Of a DNA stretch of 64,000 nucleotides, positions 35,961 to 47,741 are shown piece by piece. Under the pieces are notes generated by a model. The model did not search any database and was not told the origin of the DNA. It saw only the letters and a program-made list of their open reading frames with translations. Position 1 is the first letter of the stretch. Every line of letters starts with the position of its first letter. Made by a program: the position numbers and the translations under genes. The stretch spans positions 29,289 to 93,288 of the forward strand of contig JPHH03000088.1 in NCBI GenBank assembly GCA_000750105.3. The letters are read 5' to 3'. The stretch comes from Tolypocladium sp. Sup5 PDA-1. Its lineage: Eukaryota > Ascomycota > Sordariomycetes > Hypocreales > Ophiocordycipitaceae.

Positions 35961-36618
35961 CCCTGGGACCAAGTCTGCACGATGGGTGCGCTGATCCAAG
36001 AATTGAATATGTGCCAGGAGCAGCGAGCCAAAGATGGATTGATTCTCAAGCGTGATCGTATCGGCAGTCAAAACCTGCTGAAGAAACTGGATACCAACTT
36101 GACCGATGGTATACAAGATTTGGCTGACGGCTAGGTTTCCCAGGCTCTAGGCTCTGAGATGTCGCGTGAAGATAAACGCAATTACAATAGCGACAATCGA
36201 CAAACCCAACGCTTCCATACAGTCCCAGGTATCTGCCGCTTTGGACATGACAGGTTTGATGGTCGAGTCAGTCATGTACACGACGTCGTCATCCTTGCGC
36301 GTTGTATGCATCGTCTGGCCGAGCACTTTGATCCTCTAGCCAATCTAGGACAGGCACTTACAATATGTTCTGCAAGGTGCTGACGGCTGGCAGTGTTGGA
36401 TGAGTAGTAAATTCAGACAGCGCATAAGGCTGATAGGATGAGACGGTCTGGCCGTCCAAGCTGATGGCGACGGCGATGAGAAGCATCCCGCTCCATGCGA
36501 CGGTGAGGCCAGAAGCTGACCATGACTGCGTTACGTTTTCGATCTTGCACACGCCATCGGTCACATCTAGATCTTTCTTGAGATCCGCATCATCCTTATC
36601 GCGGTCTCCTTGCTGCAA
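35961..36618 (-). pseudogene. Siderophore-iron transporter (MFS, SIT type) relic
   Basis: The N-terminal third of a SIT-family siderophore transporter is recognisable: charged N-terminus, VCKIENVTQSWSASGL, SSYQPYALSEF and TLQNIL before a GTAAGT donor. After an unclear acceptor it continues KPVMSKAADTW, EALGLSIVAIVIAF, a TAG stop, then SQILYTIGQVGIQFLQQVL, TADTITLENQSIFGSLLLA and SAPIVQTWSQG in a shifted frame. FGRFEAF-like residues are degraded to WDCMEAL. The family has 14 helices and about 600 residues; the rest is missing and replaced by ankyrin-like sequence. I infer a truncated, non-functional copy. Confidence 0.7.
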
Positions 36619-37656
36619 ATCTGCCGAGACGCGGGAGATTTAGCGTTCCGCGGCCATCTTAGACTTGGCCGCGGTGGGTGCTGATGTCAACAAGCACTTG
36701 AGACTGTTTTCTATATCACCTATCACTCAAAAATGCCTTCTGCAGAGTTTACTCCAGCACTCATGTTCAAATAATTGCTGCCTTTGTGCGAACGCTGATC
36801 ACAAACCTTCTTGGGGGGCCATAAAGATTCAAAATAGTGCGAAGTCGAGACTCGGGGCAAGGGATATGGGGGGTGGAGGTGCTTCGGATCAAACGGCTCG
36901 TGCAGGTCCCATACTTGACTGCAAGAACACCCCCAATCCCTGCTCTCCTCAAGCCACATTTAACTTGGTGTATCGCTTGAAGCTTCTGAAGGTTTATTTT
37001 GTGACGACGGACTTAGTGAATGTTGCGTGCAGGGTCGAGTCGCTGCCTTTGACGCTGCCGCCCATGTCTGACCCCAACTAGAATAGGGTTCGGGAACTTT
37101 TGCTACAGGGCTGATCTTATCTGATCATCAGATAATTCGCATCGCCGGCCAGTGGTGGATATGACCCCCGTGCTAGAGCCTGGCATAGCCACTCTGCTAG
37201 CCTTTGCCGCATTGGCAAATTCCAAAACAAGGAAACGACCCTGTGCCGGCATCGGTCTGTGTTTGCCGGGAGCGGCACCGGCAGCTGGCAACAAGACTGG
37301 AGGCACCAAAGAGCAGCTCCATGTAATTGAGCTTTCCCCTCACCTACAACCTCTCGGACGCGGTTCATTGATCCAGCCCGTCTGACGAGGGAGGGCGAAA
37401 TATGCGAATATTGTTTGTCACATGTTGACATCGAACCAACCGGAACCGGGTATCGCGGCCTGGTGAATGAGTCAACTGGGTCTTCGTGGGGTCCTCTCCA
37501 TGGCTTAATCCCGTAGCCGGCCGTTTCTTCCCCGCAGTTCAATCGTCGACTCATTAACCCAGTCTCCTTGAGTCTCTCGACGTGTACTTCACGACCTTGA
37601 ATCCCCCAGCATTCTGCACACCGAATAGAAGCACACAGCCCATCGAAAGGAACGAC
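36619..37656. other. Intergenic
   Basis: Divergent upstream regions of the transporter relic and the next methyltransferase. No coding similarity seen. Confidence 0.4.
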
Positions 37657-38445
37657 ATGTCTTCCACTGACCAGCCAGCAACCACGGTTGTCCCGCCAGA
37701 GAATGCCATGGCGGGCGTGCCAGAGCACATCTTGAAGCTGCTGGACCGACTTCATGCCCAGTCAATGGAACAAGAGTCCAAAATTAGTCAGGACGACTTC
37801 AAAGAACGCACCGCCGCCGAGGTGATGCAAGACAAGTTCATTGCTCTGGACCAGGACAAGGCGCAATACGTGTACGCCCTCTGCCGTGCCACCGGCGCCC
37901 GCACCATTGTCGAAGCTGGCACATCGTACGGCGTCAGCACCATATATCTCGCTCTAGCTGCCGCCGCGAGTGCCAAAGCGGCTGGTGGTGGACGACCCGC
38001 GAGAGTGATTGCCACTGAGCATGAGCCCGCCAAAGCTGCGCGAGCTCGCGAGCACTGGCGTGAGTGCGGAGATGCTGTCACCAGTGTCATTGACCTCCGC
38101 GAAGGCGACTTGCTGGAGACGCTGAAGGAGAATCTTGAAGATGTGGATCTTTTGCTCCTGGATAGTAAGATTTCCTTGTCCCCCCGAGCATACATGGAAA
38201 CCTGCAATGGTAGAACTTGGTGCTAACATGCCCATTTAGTTTGGACTCCAATGGCTCTGCCAACGCTGAAGATAGTGCAACCCAAGATGCGGCACGGAGC
38301 TGTGGTCATCACTGACAATACTATTGGGTCTGCCAAGGGCTACAAAGACCTGTTTGAGTATCTTCGCGGCCCCGGCAGCAACTTTATCAACCTGACGCTG
38401 CCGTACAACAAGGGACTCGAGATGAGCATCTATCTTCCAAATTAA
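37657..38445 (+). CDS. O-methyltransferase, catechol/caffeoyl-CoA type
   Basis: Small class I SAM methyltransferase of 237 residues in two exons (37657-38164, 38240-38445). The SAM site is IVEAGTSYGVSTIYLA; the acidic residue after strand 2 lies in VIATEHEP. LLLLD-IWTPMALPTLKIV spans the intron, and VVITDNTIGSAKGY follows. This matches the metal-dependent catechol O-methyltransferase-like group that acts on small molecules. I chose MSSTDQ at 37657; an in-frame Met 25 codons earlier is less likely. It differs in family from the two plant-type methyltransferases elsewhere in the window and sits among relics, so its pathway is unclear. Confidence 0.88.
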
Positions 38446-38922
38446 GCGGTTCCTGACAGAGAATTGTTTTTAACAGATCTAAAGTATCCACAGGTGTAAG
38501 TCCATAGTCATTTCCATACTTATCAAGCCTGTAAGAAACGGGACATCCAGAAGTAGCTAAACGTGATAGTAGAATCCGGCATTAAGTGAGGGCCTTCAAC
38601 AGTACACACAACGGAGTTTCATGTTGCCCGACTGCCTCAGCTTCATTCATCATGATACTGCTGGTTGCTTTGTTTACATAGTTGGCGGGCTTTGCAAGAA
38701 TTGACGTGTGACTTGCACAAGTTTTATTGTTATAGCTTGCGCACAAAAATGCCAGTCACAGTATCCAATAGGTCATTGTATTTGAATGAATGATATATTC
38801 ATCCTAAAATGTCGCCACTGCTCCACAGCAGCTGTCATAAGGTATGGTCAATGATAACCTGCCACGCAAAAGCGCTCGCGGCAGAGGAACTATATACATG
38901 AAGTTTGCTAACCATGAATCGC
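38446..38922. other. Intergenic, convergent gene ends
   Basis: Between the 3' ends of the methyltransferase and the subtilisin. Nothing recognisable. Confidence 0.4.
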
Positions 38923-40200
38923 TTATTTCTGGCCGTTGTTTATCAGCGAGTTGATGGTGTCGCTGGGAACACCCTGGATGACGTCCTTGAGGCCGTTCTG
39001 GGCGAGGTACTCGCACAGGCCAGAGGTCGACTGGCCCAGGCCCAGGAAGTAGGCACCGAGGCCCGCGACATGAGGGGAGGCCATAGAGGTGCCGGAGATG
39101 GTGTTGGTGTTGCCGCCGGGCCAGGTGCTGGTGATGTCAGTGCCAGGGGCCAGGACATCGACGAGGCTGCCAATATTGGAGTAGGTGGCGAGAGAGTCGT
39201 CCTTGACGGTGGCACCGACAGTGCAGGCGCTCGGCTCAGAGGCGGGAGAGTAGCCGGAGGCATCAGCGCCGTCATTGCCAGCGGCGACGGCAAGGAAGAG
39301 GCCAGCGTTGACGATGGCGGCAGCCGCCTGGTTGACCGCGTCGGACTTCCCACCACCCAGGGACATGTTCACGACAACGCCCTTGGGGCAGTTCTGGCCG
39401 GCGGCGTCCTTGGCGACGAACTCCATGCCAGCAATGACGCCGGAGTTGGTGCCCGAGCCGCTGGCATCGAGGACCTTGACACCGAAAATGGTGGTCTTCT
39501 TGGCAACACCGTACGTCTTGGAGCCGATGGTGCCGCTGACGTGCGTGCCATGGCCATTGCCATCCGTGTTGTCCTGGTCGGCGTAGTTTGCGAGGAACTT
39601 GGCACGGCCCTCGAATTCCTGGGATGCAGTCAGTCATGGCAGTTCTCGGGGAGTCTGATATCGGGTCCGCGACGTACAGGGTGGCTGGCATCGACACCGG
39701 TGTCGATGACATAGGCGCAGGTGCCCTCACCAGCGCTGTCATCGTAGGTGTAAGTGCTGGTGCCGGGCTGCTGGCTAGAGAGACGAGCCAGGCCCCAATC
39801 GGCGCCGTCCTGGGTGGCGGAGATGGTGACGACGGCATCCTGCTCAATGAAGTCGACCTGTTGACGATGGTCAGCATGTCGTCTCCTGTCTGATGGTAGC
39901 AGCACTTCTTGTCGTTCAAGCACTCACATCGGGGTTGCCCCTGAGCTTCGCGAGCTCCTCGAGGCTCAGGCTGGCGGCGAAGCCGTTGAAGGAGTGCGAG
40001 TAGGTGTAGTCGGCGTTGGCGGCAATGCCCTCAACGGCGGTGTGGATGGAGTCGGTCTTGACTTGGTCCTTCATCTTGACGATGTACTTGCCCTCGACGA
40101 GCTGGGCGTTGCGAGGGACGATGACGGGAGCGGGCGAGGCGCGCCTGGAGGGGGCGGCAATGGCCAGGGGGAGGAGAGCGAGAAGAGTTGCGGTACGCAT
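38923..40200 (-). CDS. Secreted subtilisin-like serine protease (proteinase K type, S8)
   Basis: Preproprotease of 382 residues in three exons (40200-39928, 39857-39678, 39618-38923). The signal peptide MRTATLLALLPLAIAAP is followed by an inhibitor I9 propeptide (KYIVKMKDQV, YSHSFNGFAASL). The triad is complete: Asp in YVIDTGVDASHP, His in GHGTHVSGTIGS, Ser in ISGTSMASPHVAG. The oxyanion Asn lies in AVAAGNDGA. The joins restore NPDVDFIEQDAV and SHPEFEGRAKF. Length and order match extracellular alkaline proteases of Hypocreales, including the cuticle-degrading Pr1 group. A nutritional or host-degrading role is likely; which one cannot be read from sequence. Confidence 0.95.
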
Positions 40201-43200
40201 ATTGAATGATGTCGTCAAGAAATCAAGATGAACGGGGTGAGATGAATGAAGATGCTGGAGGTCCCTGGGAGGCAGAACGAACTCAAACTGTCAAAGCGAG
40301 ATGCTGGAGGATGAAGCTGGAGATGCAGGAAAAGAATCTCAACTCGAGAGAACGAAGAGCTCTATTTATCTTCCGGCTGTCTCTACTTCTCCATGTCCAT
40401 GCGGCGCCGCATCATGTCGAGATCTTGCTCACAAGGCCAAACCCTCCCGTGAACATGCTTTGTCGTCTGTCACTGATGACCGATCAGCGTCTCATGTCCC
40501 CCTTATCCAGTAGGTCGATGGAAGCTTCGCCAGTTGCTATCTCATGTGAGCGGCGATCCCCAGCGCCGCCTCCCTGAAACGGCCGATTGGGTGCTGATCC
40601 GACGAATCTGACGCGACCCTGATGATCTGCCCTATCGGCGGCCGCACGCCTAGCTACCTACCTAATGCAGAATAGGTCTAGGAACTTCTGGAGAAAGTGA
40701 GGATACGGCCGAACGGGTCACGGCACCCACTTGAGCGCGTATTATTAGCAGCTGAGGCATTATACTTACTATAAGGTTAATTTGGAGGTCGGGGGTTTCG
40801 ACCGGCGGACCCGCGCCCGAATGAGTGCTTCGGGGCCGACGCCGTGCTCCGCGCGTGGTGTTTGTGTGCCGTACGAAGTGCGGACTGGACAGGTAGTAAC
40901 TGGTAACTGTACGACCAACACCGCATTATGTGGCTAGCGGTTGCGCGCCGTCCACCCACCGGTGGTTCAGCCCAAGGTTCACAACCGTCCAACGTTGCAA
41001 CGCGAAGGCGCCGAGAGCTGGGCCTATCATTTGCCAAACCCAGCAAGTGACACTCGGGGGCTGGGGGGAAAGGCGCGATGGCCGGCTGGGAGTTTGGGTT
41101 CGCTCAGGGCAGTGCTGTGCCTGGCCTTGGCCTTTGCGCAAGATCCAACCCTGTGACCCTGGCTTTGCCTGGCAAGCCTGGCTACCAACAAGCTTGGAAA
41201 AAAGCCAACGAGAACGCCGATCCTGTGGGGTTGTGGCGTTGTGGAGTGCGGCTTCCTCGGTCTGATTCGGCCGTGCCTCTCTCTTGGCCCGGCCGGCGTC
41301 CTCGGCTCCGTCTCAAGTCTGGGTTGCTTGATGTGCTGAACCGGCCGGTTGTCGATATGTATGGCTGCAATCCCTATTTCTGCATTGACGCGTATGCCCA
41401 AAGCATGAACCCCGCTGCCGCTATTGTTTGATTGCCGGAGGGTGTAAGCAGTCCATAGAAGGAAGCTATGTGGAATCTGCTCACCTAGAACCAACGGCTG
41501 ATCCTGCAAGTTTACAGCCGGCACGGTCAAACTCCGAGGCACGAAAGGAGGAACCCGATGGCATCGTGGCGCCACGTACGGACGTATTGAGCGTGTACTA
41601 CGGGGTCCAGCACTGCCGGTGGGTGCGCTCCTTTCCGCTTGCTAATATGCCTAGCTTGCACATGCTTAAGTTGCTCACCTCGTTCATGTTACCCCGTAAC
41701 ACGTCTTCTGCTGTGTAACGGGACACAATCCGGAAACTAGGCCAGATCGACAACGCCTCTTCGCTTCAATGCACCGAGCAATAGCCAACTGCCTCTTCCA
41801 TCTGCCAACTCCGCACTCTGGCTCCATGTACCCCAGCCTGCGAATTACCTTGAATTGAACCTTACTAACAAGTCAAATTTAGGTCACCTGTTTATCGAGT
41901 TCCTTAATTTGTGGGTTGAGATCGCTGATCCCCCCAACACGGCTTGCCTCAGCAGCGCCTTTTCTCTGAGTCATTATGCAGCCTGCATTTCGCATGCCCC
42001 ATGTCCATGTCGCTTCTCCATGATTACCCACCGCTATGGACCAGCGTACGGAGTACATTGCCGGAAGTTACCTCAATCGGACACACTGGCCACGAACACT
42101 TGCCTGTTTTGTGCAATACTGATCTGTTGCCAAAGAGATAGGAGCCCGTAGCTCAGGCACCCCCGTACCGATTGTTGCAGATCGACGCCATTGGTAATAC
42201 TACCTCTGTCGGCTCTCCCCGACATAAGCCACACTTTCCCGTCGTCCCCTCCAGGCTAGGGAAGATCTTTTGATATTGACTCAAACACACCTTCTACATT
42301 CTCAAGTGAGAGACATGCCACTATTGTGGATACGGCTTGAGCGGCTCTGTTGGCAGTGTTCTATTGATAGCTCTGAGTTCAGAACCCTGATGAACGAACA
42401 CGTCAGCTGTTCTCGGCTGGTCCATCCACAGACTCTCCGCCCCCCTTGAGGGAGGTTGGTCTGGTCTGGTGCGATCCTCAGATTACGCAGGGTTGTCAAG
42501 GATGGGATAATACCACGAGGCATTGGTGCGCCATGCTACCCCTATGTTGGCGGGGAAACCTCCATGCGTGTTACAAGCATTTACACTATAGGTCTTTGGT
42601 GTTTTTGATACAGCCAGCCGTGTGTATCATTAAAATAATTCCAAATACAACTTGGAGCCTGTCAGACTTGCGACATAACATATCCGAACACTCCCGCATA
42701 CATTGTCCTGTCCGGCTGGCTTTTCAGTACGTGAGACTGTGTGAGTCATGAAGTGAGACAACCACCAGACTGTCAGTTGATGGGGAGCCTGCGGGGTTTC
42801 TTCGTACAGTTGAGATCTGACCATCCGTTTCTGAAAGACAGCTTGCTTATCTCAAAATTCCGTTCCGTTATGTTACTATACATATATCAATGCGCAACCC
42901 CGAAAGTTACCGAGGGTAGGGTCTGCCCAACTTGGCGAATGTGGCGTGGACACGAGAGGAAGCGAGTAAAGACCAAATGAAGGCTTTATGTTATTGAACT
43001 CATTTAGTTATTTCCATATTGTCCGCACTTGTATCGTGATCACACGAACGCCGTTTTTTGCAAGTATGAAGGTTGAGCGCCTAGATGTGATGAGAAAGGG
43101 GCCCTGAGCCGCAACCGTATTTCTGAACAGTAGGTTGCATTGACACGATTCCTAGTCAAGATAACACTGTAGCAAGTCGACATTGTAAAATGATATCAAC

Positions 43201-43916
43201 ATATCGTAGAAGTGTAGTCCACGTAGCTGCATATTCGCTGCAACCCCAATTTGATCGATCTTGATACGGCAAGGCTTGGTCGTGGCGATCGATACACGAG
43301 CCATTGCCAAGTCCTACCACCTACCCTAAAGATATTAGTAACGAAATACTTCACGTTGATATCCGTAGAAGAATGCGTAAATGAGAGAAAGCTATATGAT
43401 AGGGAGCTTTATTATAGAATACGTGAATACCGGGACATTTCCGGGCAAGATACCCCAGGTTTTCAGAGGAGATTGTAGGAGCGACCGACCGCGACGTCCG
43501 GATCGACGAAGAACAGCTTTTAATAAGTCGCCGAAAATTTACGCCTGCGTTTGACGCATTTTGCCAAGTCCCAGACATTTACTGTGGGCTCAGGCTCAGG
43601 CTAAGCGTGGTCAAGGGATGATACCCATGAGATGTCACGAGGTCCAATCTTGCACACTACTCCTTCAGTCCCTCAGCATTCTTCATTTACTGCGGTATGA
43701 ACTATGTAGTCTATACTTTAGCAGCAAATAAATTTAAGATTATCAAGTCCTAATCGTGGCCTTCTAAGAATACATCAGAAGCGTTTGCGTGACCAGAAGC
43801 ACGATGGACAATTGAACTTGTCTAATCTTGGCACACAAGTCCTCGCAGTCCACCCAAATCGTGCACTTGACCAATATGACCCCATTCCACCATCACTGCC
43901 ATCCTTTGGTCATGAA
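40201..43916. other. Long gene-poor stretch
   Basis: Apart from the subtilisin promoter at its left end, I find nothing supportable in about 3.7 kb. Open frames near 41027-41575 and 43250-43580 have no recognisable domain and unconvincing composition. Copies of TACGAAGTG and TACGGAGTAC words occur near 40872 and 42046. Confidence 0.5.
40362..40369 (-). promoter_or_regulatory. Possible TATA box of the subtilisin gene
   Basis: On the minus strand the sequence GATAAATAGAGC lies about 165 bases upstream of the subtilisin start, a plausible TATA element. Supported by position and resemblance only. Confidence 0.35.
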
Positions 43917-44165
43917 TCACTCTTTCTTGTACGACCCATAAGACCCGTATCCGCCCTTTGGTGGCGGATAGGCGCCATAGTCTCCGAAGCCGCCATTTGG
44001 TGGCGGCTTTGCGCCATCATATGAGCCATAGTCTCCATAGCCGCCCGCTGGTGGCGGATAGTCGCCATAATCGCCATATCCCTGAGCTTCGGGGGCTGCC
44101 TCTGCCACTGGAGCTGCAAAGGCAGCGGGGATGGCGGCGAGGAGGCTGATCAAGAGGAACTTCAT
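43917..44165 (-). CDS. Small secreted Gly/Tyr/Pro repeat protein
   Basis: An 82-residue protein with a clear signal peptide (MKFLLISLLAAIPAAFAAP), then a short acidic-Ala linker and four imperfect units: GYGDYGDYPPPAG, GYGDYGSYDGAKPPPNG, GFGDYGAYPPPKG and GYGSYGSYKKE. There are no cysteines. The repeats resemble glycine-rich cell-wall or adhesive proteins. The layout of signal peptide plus repeated Tyr-rich units also recalls precursors of UstYa-dependent ribosomal peptides, and a UstYa-family gene lies about 1.1 kb away. However, the usual Lys-Arg Kex2 sites between repeats are missing; only KK occurs, at the end. Function unknown. Confidence 0.8.
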   Translation of the reverse strand: MKFLLISLLAAIPAAFAAPVAEAAPEAQGYGDYGDYPPPAGGYGDYGSYDGAKPPPNGGFGDYGAYPPPKGGYGSYGSYKKE

Positions 44166-45267
44166 TTCGCGATCTGTAAGGAGTTTGTTTTGATGTTGAA
44201 TGGCCCGCGAGGGTGTATGAGTTCGAAGACTTTTGAGGATTGTAGAGGATATCGTGATGTCAACTCTTGAGGGTTTGGGATGTTTCGAAATCGGGGGAGC
44301 CGGGAGCTCCTGTCTTTAAGGCTGATGTCTCCCACTGCCAGCCTCACGTGAGTTCCAATTTCGTCCCGCACACGGCGAATCGACGATCCAGGCCTTTCAG
44401 CTCCAGCACCTTTGACATCTCAACCATAACGAAAGTTACCATGCATGGCGCCACGTCCGTCCGCCCGCTCGTCTAGTTAAAACCTTCGGTGCTCTCGTCT
44501 GGCTTTGTATGGACAATTCCCTCCCTTTTCGTCATGATGCCGTTCGCCGTTGGGATACTGACGTATCACAAGGCCGCTTTCGTCATTCTACGGCTTGCCT
44601 ATGAATGATGTCCACATAATGAGGCTTTCGATAGTCGGGTAGTGTACAAATGATGACCAGTGCGCCTTGGAGCATGAACCTCAGACTCTAGCTGCCAGCA
44701 GCACCAAAAAAACATGTACTCTCACCGATGAGGTTGTACAATAATGGTCCAGCAGTTCTGCTAGTCAGAATCCATCGAGATTCCGAACGCAAGCTGTGAA
44801 TGTCGTTGGAAGTTACTTCGAACTATAAATCAGCCGCAGGGTTGGGCGCTGTATAGCAACGCCGCATTGATCTGACCAGCGAATCAGGACCACCGCCTAA
44901 AAGCGCCAGCCTGCGCTGGACACTCCCAAACCGGCATTAACTACATCATCGCTGCGATCTCTCAGAAAAAGTCTACTGTCGAAACGTGCATATCGTGGCT
45001 GCAGAAGGCCGACTTCCTTTGAATTCCCTGGAGCCAATTGGTCTGGGGTAGCTGGACGGATGCGTTTACTGCCGGAGAGTGGCTTTGCCCGACGCCAATT
45101 GGCGACTCTGGATTTGATGTTTTACGCTTCTAGTATCTAGGGCTGAACGATCTACATTAATGCGGCTTAGATCCTCGATCCGGAGCTCTGGCTCTCACTT
45201 CATCGTCGACTCATTATTCCCCTCCTCTCTGCCCTCGACTCTTTGCAAAGCAAGCTCAAGCAAAACA
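44166..45267. other. Intergenic, divergent promoters
   Basis: Shared upstream region of the small secreted protein and the UstYa-like gene. No other coding sequence is recognisable. Confidence 0.45.
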
Positions 45268-46415
45268 ATGGCAAAAGAATCAAACTTGGATCACCTGCTT
45301 CCGGACGGCTCTGACGATTCTGAGGATGACGTAGGGTTCCCTCAAAACGCAAGTAATGGAGTGCGAAAAAAGAAGTCAGGTGCAGCTAGATCGCGGGTCA
45401 AGTCTTTTATTCTTCTTTTCATTATGGCAGCGGTCTGCATCGCCTCTTTCTGGGCTGGGACATGCGTGCCAATGCGAAAATCCACCTTGGATCGCGCATG
45501 CGCAGCGCACACGACCCAGTGGTGTAAGTGATGATGAATATCGTTTTTACGTGGACGCTCAACTTACCCTGTGGCAGCTCCTCTTCTGAAAGACGTATCG
45601 ATTCAATACCAGTTTCATGACTTCAATGGGTCTTTTATGGACGAGGACATTTATCGACAACAGGGGTCACCTGAGGTAGACGAAGCTTGGGAAGCCCTCG
45701 GAGTCAACTGTGAGAACTCCATACTTATTGGACCCTGGAAGCTACCTCTGACAATATGTAGACCGTGCAGGTGTTATTTCGTACGAAGATGGCCTAGCCA
45801 GCGGGTTGGGACAGTCCTTTGTCCAACGAGCGGACAAGTATGGCGGAGGCTTCCTAGTCAATGTTGAAGGAATGCATCATCTGCACTGTTTGGTTGGTAT
45901 TCTCAGGCTGTCATCGACATGCTAGCTGCTGATTATCCGTCAGAATTTGGTGCGCAAAGCACTGTACTTTAACTACGACCGATATAAAGAACTGGGAGAG
46001 CATGCGTTCAAGAACGAGGAGCACATCTTACGTCGACACGTCAGTAAGTCCATCCGACTCGAAAGCAAATGCAGAGTTGTACGGTGCAGAATCTTATACC
46101 TCGTAAAGCACATTGCCTCGACACTGTTCGCCAAGTCCTGATGTGTAATGCCGACACGGGCGTGCTGGGACAGGTCTGGGTCGATCCCGAGGAGCCGATG
46201 GCGTTTCCCGACTTCAACACAAGACATGTTTGTAAGAATTACAATGACATACGGGAATGGGCAGGGAAGCTCCAGGTCAGAACTAACCGCGAATTCGCCT
46301 TGCCCTCGTTCATCTGCTAATGCCGAGCTACATGTAGGCTCCTCCCGTCGACCAGGTTCCCCCGGACTACTTGGCTCCCCCGCGCCCCGGAGGTGTGATT
46401 CCATCCATACCATGA
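45268..46415 (+). CDS. UstYa-family (DUF3328) oxidase-like protein
   Basis: Type II membrane protein of 287 residues in six exons (45268-45523, 45578-45709, 45762-45892, 45944-46043, 46109-46275, 46338-46415). One transmembrane helix (FILLFIMAAVCIASFWAG) follows an acidic N-terminus. Both family HxxHC motifs are present: GMHHLHCL in exon 3, and HVTHCLDTVRQ rebuilt across the exon 4/5 intron. The tail is GVIPSIP. Members catalyse oxidative cyclisation, chlorination or hydroxylation in ustiloxin, cyclochlorotine and related pathways. The upstream in-frame Met at 45160 would add 36 residues and is less likely. Nearest neighbours are the repeat peptide and a methyltransferase. Confidence 0.9.
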
Positions 46416-47741
46416 TGTTGAATTAAACATTACCGTAGAAGCCTCAATGCCTATGGCCGTCATTCGGCTAGCCACACCCGGTGTCAAAGCTGTGGATAAC
46501 GTCGCTTGGGGCGGCGCCGCCCTTCGACTTTGCTCTCGCTTTGGTCTCGCAAAGGACAAACAGAATCACTGGTGGAGACAAGACCAGGTCCGCAATTACA
46601 TTTGGATACGAGATGCAGAATCGCCATTTTAATTCCTCTGTAAACAAAAAAAAAAAAAAATTTGTAGTCCGTAGACCCCGGCTCTTTCAGAAGGGATGAC
46701 CATTGTCGCCTATCTATTCTATATGCGGATCGCAGATCTTCATCTGTCGGGCGAAGCCATTCGGCAGTGATTTTCGCTTAAAAGGAGTCTGTTTTCAAGC
46801 TTAATTTTAAGCACTCAAAAATCGGGGATTCCGCTTCGGAATGGGTCTGAATCAGCAAAATTGCGCCATGGGTAGACTACAGGGACGTTGAAAGATTCGT
46901 TCTTTGCACGTTTGCACCAATTCCCGGACTCGACCAATGGGTCAATGATATGCCGAGCCAAGAGCCAAGAACCGCGCCCGGTGAATTACAGCGGTCGTAC
47001 GGGACTTTAAATACCGCACTTTGTTAGTGTCGCTTGGCAGGCTGCGGTCATGGTCGGTGCGGGGATCGTGTGCATCCGAACGAAGCCGTCCTCGCGCTCA
47101 TGATGTTCTCATCTTGACGCCGCGAGATTCGATGGATGAGTTCTGTAGTTGCGGGTTGAGGCTCGTGCTTTCGGCCAGTTCTGTAGGACGCCGCATCGAA
47201 TTGCCTGTCAGATGTCCCCTACCTCGCGCCGCCACAAAACCCCAATCGACGGGACAGGGCTTATCTCGATCATTGAGTCGCATAAGCCATCCCGCCAAGG
47301 CACCAGGGGCTCGAGGAGCTTCCATGGAGGGGTATCGACGGAGCGGAGCGGGGTAGCAGGTGCCGAAATTTTTATCAGATTGATAAGATGGTCCAACCAG
47401 ACATGTTCCTGAGCTTCTCGTCGTCGGGTGCGATGACCACATTCGGCCCGCAGGAAGGCCCCGTTACATAATGCCATGGGCCCGTTTGTGTAGGACAGCG
47501 GAGATTGTCTGCGAGAGCTAATTGGGTGTTGCGATGGTATTATGCCGTCATTATTTAAGGATATCGTACGTGGCGGCTGACGGGGACCTTGATCTCCCCG
47601 CGTTGCGTAACTCTCTCCGTCTCTACAACACCTCTACAACGGAAGCAGGCCTGTTTGCACATAGACATACCACAGAGAACTAACTGCAGGGCCTGACCTG
47701 AGAGCCAACAGCAAGACGAATCCCCGAGAACCAACGGCAGA
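46416..47741. other. Intergenic with a 15-base poly-A run
   Basis: Contains an uninterrupted A15 at 46646-46660, followed by the promoter region of the next methyltransferase. No gene recognised. Confidence 0.45.

Noticed and set aside
41027..41575. Minus-strand open frame of 182 codons in the gene-poor stretch
   Set aside because: Overlaps several equally long frames on the other strand and shows no domain.
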